Shown: positions 1 to 8,800 of the stretch, one piece after another
Numbering within the stretch: the first letter of the stretch is position 1
Layout of the letters: every line of letters begins with the position of its first letter
DNA from: Cylindrotheca closterium
Taxonomy: Eukaryota > Bacillariophyta > Bacillariophyceae > Bacillariales > Bacillariaceae
Length of the DNA stretch: 22,091 nucleotides
Assembly: GCA_933822405.4 (NCBI GenBank)
Contig: CAKOGP040001624.1
Location: forward strand, 3,550-25,640
Direction: 5' to 3'
Translations under genes and position numbers: made by a program
The notes under the pieces: generated by a model
Told to the model about the DNA's origin: nothing
What the model saw: only the letters and a program-made list of their open reading frames with translations
Database searches by the model: none

Positions 1-558
1 GTGAAAGGAGTTGTTCAAAGCTTCCACAGCAGATAAAATTGCCTCAGCAACCGTGCCGGATTCCAATCCCGAGTAATTTGTTGCAAATGTGGTCTCAAAA
101 ATATGACATCTGCAAGTTAACTTGAATGAATTTGTTAAGTTTCTCAGCAAGAGTGGGCAGTGGAAGTATGCGACGTGTAGGTGGAGGTGTGTTTATCAAT
201 GAAGAGCTATCCTGAGAGACCTGAGTTTTGCGTGTCAAGCTGTCAACCGCCATGTTGTCGTCTTCTGACCTCACCAGTGCTTCTAAATATTCTGACTGAA
301 CCACCCCAGCGTTGCTCCCCGCATCATAATCCTCATTATCATCATCATCATCCTCATCCTCATCATCTCCGTCGTCCTCATCATCTGAAGAAAGTGGTGG
401 GCGTCTTGGATTGTTTTGGACCTCCATCACTAGTATTTCATTGTCATCATCGTCCTGATTTGGTTGTTGGTAGGCATTGCCATCAATAGTAGTGGCATCG
501 TCGTCCGCAGCCTCAGCATTGTCAGTATTTTCCATCGATTCGTCATCATCCACCAGTG
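1..558 (-). pseudogene. Non-LTR retroelement ORF1, broken inverted copy (left-edge partial)
   Basis: Read on the minus strand, this segment is a diverged copy of the first part of the ORF1 at 11956-12534. The acidic Asp/Glu-rich stretch, the LxTLAEKLNK motif and the flanking DNA match closely between the two. Relative to the plus-strand copy it lacks 14 bases near position 112, which shifts the frame and creates a stop at 95-97. It also lacks 15 bases, in frame, near positions 27-30. The CAT/CCT-rich tract at about 310-385 is the antisense of the acidic domain. The copy continues past the left edge. Because the sister copy keeps a 935-codon frame across both sites, this one is the decayed member. 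Its function is inferred only from linkage of the sister copy to an EEP endonuclease ORF. Confidence 0.85.
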
Positions 559-1204
559 CATCATATCTATTGTTGGTCAGATTACAATGGCGCTTCCTTT
601 GATCCACTAAAGTCGTTTTGTTCGAATGAGACTGGCCTACCGCATTGTCCAAATTGTCATTCATTGGATCACTGATCTTCTGAATTGCATGTTGAATGTG
701 ATGGGTCAAACTTTCTGGTCGGAAAAAGGACTGAAAAGATGCCAAACGTTTTTGTTTGATGCCACGGATGATTGACAAAGGCAGCTCGTTATAATAGTCA
801 TTGTCAAAGGTTGTTGCCCATGGATAATCAAACATTTCAGAACAAATCAACCAAAAGCCAACAAACGGATTTTCCAGACGAAGGCGAGGATCCGACTTGT
901 CCCTGTCAAAGAATTGATTGTTGTTCTGGTTTTTTCTCAAATTCATCAATGCCAAAGAACAAGAAAGGGTTCTGCAATGAAATTTGCATTGCAAGAACTC
1001 GCAGTGACCAGACGTCTTTGGCTGCTTTATCCTCGATTGTGTAGAGATCAAAAGAGGAGATGAGATACTGAGCCAGTTGGGCATTGTCAGAGTTGAGATA
1101 AGTAAAAATCTGAAGAAATTGATTGTTGCATGTTGATCTGCCTGCATAGTTGTTGAACAGAGCATCAAATCAGTGTTTTGCCGTTTGTTTGTTGATAAAT
1201 TCAA
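559..1204 (-). pseudogene. Upstream part of the same broken ORF1 (N-terminal region, frame-shifted)
   Basis: Upstream (higher coordinates) of the acidic domain, the minus strand stays open in the acidic-domain frame to about 1204, but the protein-like signal changes frame inside this stretch. From about 930 down to 559 the acidic-domain frame reads as a credible globular segment rich in aromatics (for example NPFVGFWLICSEMFDYPW). From 1169 to 906 a different frame of 88 codons reads better (FDALFNNYAGR, then LAMQISLQNPFLFFGIDEF) and ends at a TGA at 906-908. The join falls near the A-run in about 930-945. This suggests a longer original ORF1 N-terminus that has suffered a small indel. The plus-strand copy lacks this region. 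I do not recognise the domain. Confidence 0.45.
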
Positions 1205-1321
1205 AGTTTTCTTTGTATAATCAGTACCAGCGCTACGTGGAGCAGATTGGCTGGTTCTGTGTGTTTGCGTGTTGTTTCGTTTCTGATTTTCTTTTTTCTA
1301 TATCAGAATGGAAATAAGGGA

Positions 1322-1633
1322 ATGCACCTGACACTGAGTGCAAAAGATTTACAAACTTTCAAATAGTATATTGATGTATCATTTGCAGTTCATTCAGATT
1401 TCAGAAGTCACACTGGAGGTGTATTGACTATGGGTGAAGGAGGATTACAAATAATCTCAAAGAAGCAGAAGTTGATCAGTCAAAGTTTGACAGAAGCCAA
1501 ATTGATTGGTGTCAATGATGCTGCGACACAGATATTGTGGACAAATTTGTTTGTGGAAGCACAAGGTTATCCTGTTGAAGAAAACATCCTATACCAGGAT
1601 AACAAGACTTCTATTCTACTGGAAAAGAATGGA
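1322..1633 (+). pseudogene. Ty1/copia-type RNase H remnant
   Basis: The translation carries the hallmarks of the copia RNase H domain in order: YIDVSFAVHSDFRSHTGG (first acidic residue and the conserved HTGG), ISKKQKL, LTEAKLIGVNDAA (the glutamate region), ILWTNLFVEAQGY and LYQDNKTSILL (the conserved aspartate). In the intact domain these residues build the metal-binding site that degrades RNA in RNA-DNA hybrids. A TAG at 1364-1366 sits where this family has Trp (normally WYID or WYVD), so the frame is broken. Similarity stops abruptly after ILLEKNG at 1633, before the end of the domain. Nothing else of this element is seen on either side, so it is a short orphan fragment. The repeat type is clear; the exact lineage is not. 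Confidence 0.88.
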
Positions 1634-1715
1634 CATGATCAGATGTCATCAATCTGTCTCTCTCTGGGCGTCCTGCCTCTCACAACAGCTGATCTCAATT
1701 GGTTTCTACATGTGA

Positions 1716-1994
1716 AAGCACCGGAACCCTGTTCATCATTGGGATATCAACGTTCAACTACGTGAACGTCATAGCACTGTCAATGAGGGGATTCACTCAC
1801 AGTTTGATATGGGTCCCGATGACTTGCCTAGGGAAATTCAACCAATGCTAACCAGTCGTTGACGAGTTCTTTGCAAGTCATTGGTGGACAAGGAAGAGTG
1901 GCTGAAGCTGCTTTGTCAGGAGCGCAGAGACTTCTGTCGCTCCATGAAAGCACAACATCGCAGTCTGAGGACTATTTTTTCCCCGGGACCCTGA
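1716..1994 (+). pseudogene. Unrecognised coding-like remnant
   Basis: This frame reads as ordinary hydrophilic protein for 92 codons apart from one internal TGA at 1860-1862. Recognisable stretches are HHWDINVQLRERHSTVNEG and FDMGPDDLPREIQPML before the stop, then VDKEEWLKLLCQERRDFCRSM after it. It is rich in Arg, Glu and Leu and could be helical. It begins 80 bases after the end of the copia RNase H similarity. I know no family for it. It could be the tail of another retroelement or a small host exon. Confidence 0.35.
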
Positions 1995-2938
1995 CCAACT
2001 TTTTGCGGGACCTTTTGGGCCCCAAATTCACCCCGCCATGTTGCGGGAGAAGTCCTTACCCTTTTGGTAGACTTGCTGAGCAACTTCTGTTCATGATACA
2101 GATACCTCACATGGTTCAAACTTGTTGTTGACTCACCGCTTCACAGTACTTGACATTTACAGCCGCATATTTCACCGGCAATCGAATGCCCACAGAGTAG
2201 CATATTAACAATTCATGTCTCAGGAAATGGCCCAACAAAATAGTTTCACATATGAAAGTGTGAAAGTGTGTCTCTATCTATTGAATAAGGCTGGGGTTAG
2301 GATCAGAACTGGTATACTATTTTTTGCTATGGGGGGTTGACTAGTATGACTGCATAGAGTTTGTACTGGTTCTACAAGGTAAATTTCTCGAAAAATGCAG
2401 GTCTCGGTTTTTGGACGATTTTCATCAGAAGTTCAGTCATTATCACGTAGAACACGCAGAATTAGTACCAATCCAAAGCCGACAGCCAGCAGATTTTGAT
2501 TTATCCCATCATTGTTATTACAGAGGTCTTCATCAATGAAGAACTGAGTCAATTCAACACCTGACGTACATTGACAATATGGCCTTGTCAAGTGTCCAAT
2601 GCCTATTATAATGGTAACAATCTCATACCAACATTGTCACTGCAGGATATGATATTAGTATCGGAGTGACATGTGCCCATTTCCAAAAACAAGCAATGAA
2701 AAAAGGTCGTTGCTGTTGCTGTGAAGTTACGGCGCGGGCAACAGAAATTGTGACCGTCGTATGTTCATAACTTATCCATCAGCATTTCTTTCAACCACGA
2801 TGACGACAACCGCAGCACCAGCAGCATCGACAACAACAGCGACAACAACATAAGTGATGGCAATAATACCAACACAAACACAAACAACAATCACACTGGC
2901 TGAAGAAGAGCGGGAGGTGAAAAAGCAAGCGCAGGCAA
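1995..2938. other. No recognisable gene; low-complexity tract at 2800-2890
   Basis: I see no credible coding region or repeat boundary here. A run of ACA/ACN triplets at about 2800-2890 would read as Asn/Ser/Asp-rich or Thr/Ala-rich peptides depending on frame; this is probably simple sequence rather than a gene. Confidence 0.5.
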
Positions 2939-2981
2939 AGGCAGGACAAGCAAAGAGCCTCGCTCTTTGCTCGTCCTGCCT
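2939..2981. repeat. Strong inverted repeat (20-bp arms, 3-nt loop)
   Basis: The arms 2939-2958 and 2962-2981 are reverse complements over 20 bp except one position that would form a G-U pair in RNA. The loop is CTC. The sequence can fold as DNA cruciform or RNA hairpin. No flanking transposon ends were identified. It could come from snap-back copying at a replication fork or be a small-RNA precursor. Confidence 0.85.
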
Positions 2982-3445
2982 CACTGAACATCACCGGCCT
3001 GTACATTTGCCAGGATATGCAAGGACTGCTACTGCGGTTTTTGGTACTTCTCCACATACTGGCAGTCTGAGAAGTCAGCCACCCATGGAACATCTTCAAT
3101 GATCAACAAGAACGGTTTCTATTCCGTGCTGGTGGAGGAGGAAACAATCAACAAAGGAATGCGTCTAAACTACCTATTGAAATGATGTTCAAGCACCTCT
3201 GAGCCAATTACAATTTCTATGATTTTGTATTGCAGAGTGAATCCAAAATTGGGGGCTTATTGCACCGCGATTTTTGATGTCTCAAATACTTCCAAGATCC
3301 GAAGCATGAAAGTTCTGTCAGAAGTGACGGCAGCTGGTCTTGTGTCAACAACAAACCATTTGGAAGCAAGGTGAATCAAGGCATGAAAGCGAACGCAATT
3401 CTTAGGATTTGATATTATTGCTATGATAATGATGAAACGCTTAGT
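2982..3445. other. No recognisable gene
   Basis: Short open stretches occur on both strands (for example a minus-strand one of 70 codons at 3257-3469), but none shows a motif or a clear protein character that I can defend. Confidence 0.45.
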
Positions 3446-3492
3446 TATATTATCTGTCGAATCCAACACAGCTGGATTCGACAGATAATATA
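3446..3492. repeat. Perfect inverted repeat (20-bp arms, 7-nt loop)
   Basis: The arms 3446-3465 and 3473-3492 are perfect reverse complements around the loop ACACAGC. The ends are AT-rich and the centre is GC-mixed (TGTCGAATCCA). This is the second long hairpin within 550 bases. Its length and perfection point to recent origin or to selection. No tRNA-like or transposon-end features accompany it. Confidence 0.92.
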
Positions 3493-3576
3493 TGGCGTCC
3501 TCAATTGACTAAATATTTTGGGAACCAAGAAAGATGAGTAATGGCCAACACGAGGCTAGATTTAAATGTAAAGAGA

Positions 3577-3828
3577 CTACGTGTGTATTCGACGATTGAA
3601 GGCATGCAATAATCCACCGGTTTCAAGTAAGACTCGCAAAAGAAAATATTGGCAGAAACCTTTTTTGGGTTCCGTGACGGCCGACGCCGCGATAGGAAAA
3701 TCTGTGACAGGAGTATGATCATAGATGATGCTTTCAGATTCTTGAATTGCATATTCTGCTTGAGCGAGAATACAATCCGCCTTGATGCAAGCATTGGAGA
3801 CAATGGCTTGGTTCCAAAGGTGAAGAGA
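3577..3828 (-). pseudogene. Unrecognised coding-like remnant
   Basis: The minus strand is open for 84 codons between two stops. It reads as plausible soluble protein: NQAIVSNACIKADCILAQAE, then YAIQESESIIYDHTPV, and ending LLRVLLETGGLLHAFN. There is no start codon at the upstream edge. It could be a leftover exon or transposon fragment. A different, overlapping minus-strand frame is also open but has a less protein-like composition. I do not recognise a family. Confidence 0.3.
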
Positions 3829-4365
3829 CTAGTACAGTATCAGCAAAAGCAGTTGATTTTTTTTTTTTAGAGGCATTCAGCCTTCAGCGAAGACTGAACA
3901 ATACTCAACACAATATAGTACCCTAACAAGATTAAAAATCAATGTCTACCATTTGATGTATCCATAGAAGTAGTCAATTTCGGTTTGCCAATCTACAATC
4001 CCATTCTTAAGGCCAGCTAGAAGTGATCCTATGGGATCTACAGGGCTTCCTTGTGATTGAGGGCTAAGGTTGGCCATTAAAACAAGGCGTCTAGTCGTTT
4101 GATATGGAACTGTCTCGAACATAGGGGCCAAATCCAACTAACAAAGTACCATTTTGTGCGCCATAATTTTTTGCAGTACATTTTGGTACATTTTATACAG
4201 CACTCTACATTAAATTTCACTGGCACAGATAATTCTGTAGATACATACCATGTTTCTACTGCTAGTAGCCTTTCTGTAGCCTGGAACATGAAAGGGGTCT
4301 TACTTCGTTTGGAACATGAACATCTCACAATTGAAAAAGCAAAAGGCTAACTCTTTAAAAGGACA
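3829..4365. other. Intergenic, includes upstream region of the three-exon gene
   Basis: No supported coding region. It contains a T-run near 3857-3869. The motif AAAAGGAC at 4357-4364 lies immediately before the proposed start codon of the next gene and recurs, in both orientations, downstream of it. Confidence 0.4.
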
Positions 4366-5896
4366 ATGCCTCATAGCAGCGGTGAGAAGAGAGGTAGCTC
4401 ATCTTCATCCAATGACCATGAGAATGAGAATCAAAAGAGGCAGAGGTTAAAAGGCAAGTCCATCAGATTCCAATGCCGTGTTTCATCCCCACCTTTTCTA
4501 ACATGGTTGTCTTTTTGCTAGAGGCAGCATTGGCCCGCAAACAGGCGGAGGCAGAAAGAGAAATGCAGTCCACACCAGAGAGACCACTGGCAACCAATAC
4601 TACGGTAACCCCCCCTTCTGTACCTACAGAAGAGTACAACCCAGCAGGAGTTGACTCCCAACTTCGGAAGAGTGCAGGGATACGTAAAGCACTGCAAGAC
4701 GAACAAGAGGCTGACGCTGGAGCTGATGCTGGAGCTGATGCCATGGAGCAAGAAGCTGATGCAGGGGAAACTACTGTACCATGTCCAGAGCCTCCAGCAC
4801 CTCAAGCACCCAATAGGGCAACCGCTGACCCTCAGTACTTGCCGAAGGAAGAGCAGCTAGAGATACTGAGAAGGAGTGCCACTAAGGAGATGATCCACAT
4901 GAATTTGAACAAGTTTGTTGGCAAACGCATTTTTCCTAATGCAAAGTTTCCACTATCTGAATTGCACAACAAGGCTGTATGCAAGTTGGCCGTAGGGTCA
5001 GAGGTGGTGAGGTTAGACCAAGGGGTGGACCCAGAAGTATTTGCGGAAGAGTACCACAAGAGTGTGAAAGAACGGATGGCGGCATTGCGACTGAATTGTC
5101 ACAATGCTGCAAGATCAAAGTTTCTAAGTAAGTGATTTCAATTTTTTGATCTTTGGAAGAAGTCTCCTGTTGGTGTCTGACCCTCCTTTCTGAAAATTCC
5201 ATTTACTACCAGATGACCTGAAGCTTGACAAAGTCCCATCCGATAGCTTGGTGGTCGATCTCCTGGAAAAGAACACTGATGCAGCTGTTGGATACAGGAG
5301 TTGTGGCCAAGGATATCGAGACTACCTGACAAAGGATGGCACAAAAGTTTTGCAAGCAAGGACAGGGCAGTACCAATCCTTTCCATTACCTAGTGAAACG
5401 GATCATGCCATCAATCAATTGCACAAACACCAAATTTGATGTGCGGAAGCAGGAGGAGACCATCAGCAACATCTTCACCGTGAGTAACGAGGCATTTGCC
5501 CTGGTGCTACTTGAGAACTATGAGAGTCGTTGGAGGAAACAGCATGAGGATCCCAAATCAGCAAGACTCCGAGGTAAGGAACATGCTGCTATAAGCAAGG
5601 AGTTCAAGGCAAAATTCATATCAAGTGACGATGGCTTGAAGCTGAAGTCATCTGGTTGGAGCCGACAGGGAATTGAAAGCTACAACAAGAAGTTGAGTTC
5701 AATTGGTAGGTTAAGAAGGCAATCCCGCACAGGGGCAGCCCTAGAAGAGTACAAACTGTGGAAGATGCGTGGTGGAGCAGACATTTATGTAAAGGGCACA
5801 GTGCCTCCTACTGCAAACGAGAGACAGATACCTATTGCTGAAGGATCGCTGGCTGTCCTTCCGGAAGCATTGGAAAGTATGTTTGCAGAGGTCTAG
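4366..5896 (+). CDS. Three-exon gene of unknown function with a UGA frame change
   Basis: Proposed model: exon 1 4366-4453, GC-AG intron 4454-4521 (68 nt), exon 2 4522-5127, GT-AG intron 5128-5212 (85 nt), exon 3 5213-5896. Both joins keep the frame. Exon 1 is Ser/Glu/Lys-rich, and the first join gives a charged, possibly helical stretch (QRLKEAALARKQAEAEREM). Exon 2 has an acidic Ala-Asp-Gly repeat (ADAGADAGADA, about 4714-4740) and then a globular part. In exon 3 the frame ends at TGA 5437-5439, while the +1 frame is open from 5330 to the TAG at 5894-5896 and carries the clearly protein-like C-terminus (NEAFALVLLENYESRW, then GWSRQGIESYNKKL). Joining them gives about 458 residues. The C-terminal pattern NEAFxLxxLEN...GW..xGI..YN resembles, from memory, unnamed proteins of diatoms and other algae, some near transposons; I assign no function. 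If the one-base offset is a mutation, this is a pseudogene. Without splicing, a shorter start exists at ATG 4473. Confidence 0.6.
4454..4521 (+). other. Predicted GC-AG intron
   Basis: The donor reads AAAAG|GCAAGT, the strict context usually seen for GC donors. The acceptor TTTTTGCTAG follows a pyrimidine stretch. Removing 68 bases fuses an upstream ATG exon to the long downstream frame with a phase-1 junction codon (G+AG, Glu). Confidence 0.55.
5128..5212 (+). other. Predicted GT-AG intron
   Basis: Donor A|GTAAGTG and acceptor ACTACCAG give an 85-nt intron. It contains in-frame stops, and removing it joins two protein-like frames through an AAT (Asn) codon. The exon-2 frame hits a stop six bases into the intron, so splicing is needed to continue. 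Confidence 0.8.
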
Positions 5897-5926
5897 CCTC
5901 GTCAATAGATTGTCATTAAATCGTCA

Positions 5927-5932
5927 AATAAA
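5927..5932 (+). promoter_or_regulatory. Polyadenylation signal AATAAA
   Basis: A canonical AATAAA lies 31 bases after the TAG stop of the three-exon gene, in AT-rich sequence, at a distance expected for a short 3' UTR. Confidence 0.55.
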
Positions 5933-6502
5933 GCAAATATGTTTGTGATATAATCAAAAGGATCTTTCCAATACATTCATAATCTGTATGCCCTTTAATC
6001 ACCATTGACTGTTCTTCAGAAGGCAAGGAAACTCTGTTTTGTAGGTCATTGTAGTTGTCATAAATTGACAAGGATCTGGTCCTTTTAAGGTGTTGGCCAT
6101 TAGATGAGATGACATGGACAATGACAAAGAGGAAGCCATCGGATGGCTCTAAATCAAATGGGTCCACTTCAAAAGGTCTTTCTGATGTCCTTAAAAGACA
6201 AATCCGGTGGGTGGAAAATCAAAAATGCATATGATCGAAATCACGGTCAGACGGCTTCGCATCCCAAGGTTCTACGACAAAATCAAATGGGAACTTTCCA
6301 AAAATGAGAAGGTTCTTTTCCTCAAAAAGACAATTTCCTTGTCATAAAAAGGACGAGGGGTTCTCATCTATCACATAGGCTTCACATGGGGTGGTGATAA
6401 AAAACACGGTGTCCTTGTCCTTTTAACCCAATTAAACTGTCAATTAAGGGAATTTTGCTATAGCATTAAGGGGAGAGTACTGGACAATATAGGACAAGTT
6501 CC
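5933..6502. other. Non-coding stretch with dispersed AAAAGGAC/GTCCTTTT motifs
   Basis: No supported gene. The octamer AAAAGGAC or its complement occurs at 6079-6086, 6347-6354 and 6417-6424, with near matches at about 5957 and 6185. Together with the copy at 4357 it brackets the three-exon gene, but the copies are too short and irregular to be called terminal repeats. Confidence 0.35.
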
Positions 6503-7129
6503 ATGACACCCAAAAGCACCAGGCAACTGTTTCAGATGCTACAACAGTCTGTGAACTCCATCAACCAGACAAAGACAACAATGGAACACAAGGTAGATCT
6601 CTTGATGAAACGCACACATCTGTGTGCCCAGACGTTTGCTTGCAAGTCAACGCCGCCACCAGCAAATTGTTTGACGTGACTAGTGATGTGTACAAGTTCG
6701 CAAGACTCCATGTCATCGACAACACAGGACAAGCAATTGCTACAGGACCGGGACCAGGACTTCCAGCACCATTTAGAGCCGCTGCCACATACTTCCGAAT
6801 CAAGCTCCAATTGGTCCCACGGCTGTGTTCCCTACAAACTGACATTGGAATCGACCCAACAAAGTTCCCACTGTCAGATGGACTTGCTCTACAGACCTGA
6901 ATGGGAGCCTCAACGCCCTGTCTGTTTCAATGAGCAATCCCTGAGATCGAATCTATGTTGGCTATGGTCTGCCTTTGGGCACCAGCGACTCTGGGCCTCA
7001 GCCTCTGGAATAAGCAGTAGTCTTATTCAATCAAAGGTCTTACTTTATTATCTCCTATACTTGCTTGGACCTCAACGTCCACAATACTATTCTTGCCAGA
7101 ACTCAATTGATAGTGAGACTCTCAATTGA
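6503..7129 (+). pseudogene. Weak hypothetical ORF with one internal stop
   Basis: From an ATG at 6503 one frame runs to a TGA at 7127-7129 with a single internal TGA at 6680-6682. The first 40 residues look helical and charged (RQLFQMLQQSVNSINQ, then MEHKVDLLMKR). The rest is Ser/Gln-rich and less convincing, and another frame (6622-6900) is also open and at least as protein-like in the middle. It precedes the gag-protease remnant and may be its leader or an unrelated decayed ORF. Confidence 0.25.
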
Positions 7130-7346
7130 AGTTCAAAATCATCTTATAAATTCTCACGATTCTCATTCTTGATCACCTTTCTACGTGATGACGCGTTCTG
7201 ACATACTGCGTTTCATATTACACACGATCGACACTCACCTCACTGCCGCATCACGTCACATAGACCACTGATCAATAATCGACCAATATGATTGCTCAAT
7301 ATGTCAATACGTCCAACACCCACCATCTTCCAACAGAGCTGTATAG

Positions 7347-8702
7347 GTTCCAGTGCCAAGAGTCCAGAACCAGATGGACGTATCCATCACTCGCCAAATG
7401 GTAATGGACCAAGCACATCACAAGGAAATCATCGCAGCAATGGCAGCCCTAGGAGAAGAATTCTTGATGAGAGCTGTGACCAGAGAGGGAGAGCCCGATA
7501 ACGAAGCCTACAAAAAGTGGTCCAAGCAACAGATTGCAAAGACCTAATTTCAAGCACTCGAACAAGCACTCACAGCCACCTACGTTGGACTACAACAAGG
7601 AATGGAGACGCTAAACCAACAACTGGCAAAACTCAACATGATCCGACACAAAGGAGGCACGATGATGTACGACAGCATGGCAACTTTATTTGGCAGAATT
7701 GCCACAATTCTAAATGGGTTCAACCACAAGAACCCCCCGCCAACCAACCTATCAGACTTGGCAGGAGTAGCGTTCCAAGCCTTCACACAAGAAATCAAGG
7801 ACGTTGTGGCTGAATACCTAGAGACAGGAGCAGCAGGACCAGTACTTATGGACTACCCCAGCAACCTGTCTTGAATGCACCGTCTACGCAATCGAGCAGA
7901 GAAAGAAGAGAGGCGCATCAAGCAACTCGTGGGAATTGCAAACAGCGTGGGACAAGTCAGGCCAAACAGAAGCTACGTTTCAGGGCTATCTGCACCACCA
8001 AGTCCAGGAGGAAGAGCTTTGGCAGGATTCCACCAACAACAATTCCAAGGATTCCAAGACAATTGCTCCTCCCAAACTCCAACGATCGAGACCGCGGAGT
8101 TATCAGCCAGTTTGAAAAAGCCTAGAGGACTACAGACTAAAGAGAGATCAGAGACGACACAAAAGAGAGATAACAAGTTACAAGGACGGTGGTTATATTA
8201 ATCAAATTATTTATGAAACAATAAGATTGAGCATCCAGAAACGCGGGAAGATGAACGAAGAACACTGTTGATAAACTTGGCCAAAACAATCACCAAACAC
8301 ATGGGCAACAACAGTGGACAAAAGAGGAAGCAAATGAGAACGGACCCCCCACTCACTTTCACGACGGTCGGAAGCTTTGCAGCAATGGAACAAGCACAAT
8401 AATTGGACTTCTCAGTGAGAAAAGTCCTAGCAGTGATGCACGTCCCAATTGGCCTCAACTGCGGAGACACAGCCAACTTGAAAGGAATATATGACACAGG
8501 AGGATGCTGCAACATAGGAGAAAAAGCATATCACCTTGCCATTGCAAAACAATACCCCCACTTGGTCAAACAGGTGTATGACTTTCCAAAGCTTCACTAT
8601 GCCCCCATCAAGATTGGAGGAACCAAAGACAGTGTCAACATCAAGGCAATCATTGAATACTACAACCCTTTTGCCAACGAGGATGGAGAAAACACATGTT
8701 GA
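7347..8702 (+). pseudogene. Gag-protease remnant of an LTR retroelement
   Basis: One frame carries the whole remnant, interrupted by stops at 7545 (TAA), 7872 (TGA), 8199 (TAA), 8214 (TGA) and 8400 (TAA) but with no frameshift over about 1.35 kb. The first two thirds are Gag-like: alpha-helical, Gln/Ala-rich (EIIAAMAALGEEFLMRAV; FGRIATILNGFNHKNPPP; DVVAEYLETGAAGP), then a basic segment. From about 8403 a retroviral-type aspartic protease is visible. The catalytic Asp is at 8493-8495 in GIYDTGGCCNIG, followed by YHLAIAKQYPHLV and PIKIGG, matching the DTG-type proteases of diatom LTR elements I know. The enzyme would cleave the polyprotein in the particle. The frame is lost near 8690, where the other frame continues as MLMIGLTEQLPINTL. 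Whether it is Ty3/gypsy or another lineage is open, because integrase and RT are missing. Confidence 0.75.
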
Positions 8703-8711
8703 TGATTGGAT

Positions 8712-8769
8712 TGACGGAGCAACTACCCATCAACACACTCTGACGGAGCAACTACCCATCAACACACTC
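8712..8769 (+). repeat. 29-bp perfect tandem duplication
   Basis: Bases 8712-8740 are repeated exactly at 8741-8769. The unit encodes the LTEQLPINTL part of the protease. Since 29 is not a multiple of three, the duplication breaks the frame. Two identical copies imply a recent event. Confidence 0.97.
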
Positions 8770-8800
8770 AAGGTCTTGGTGGACTTGCCCTGGTACAGGT

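Noticed and set aside
181..489. Plus-strand frame rich in His and Pro
   Set aside because: It is the antisense of the Asp/Glu-rich ORF1 domain; the GAT/GAC repeats read backwards give His/Pro/Leu.
5370..5466. A third intron (97 nt) to explain the frame change in exon 3
   Set aside because: The lengths fit, but the donor GTACCA is weak, there is no pyrimidine tract before the acceptor, and it would delete a protein-like stretch; a one-base offset at the UGA fits better.
7347..8702. Claim that stops prove RIP-like C-to-T mutation
   Set aside because: TAA, TGA and TAG can each come from CAA, CGA and CAG by definition; without an alignment the stops are not diagnostic.
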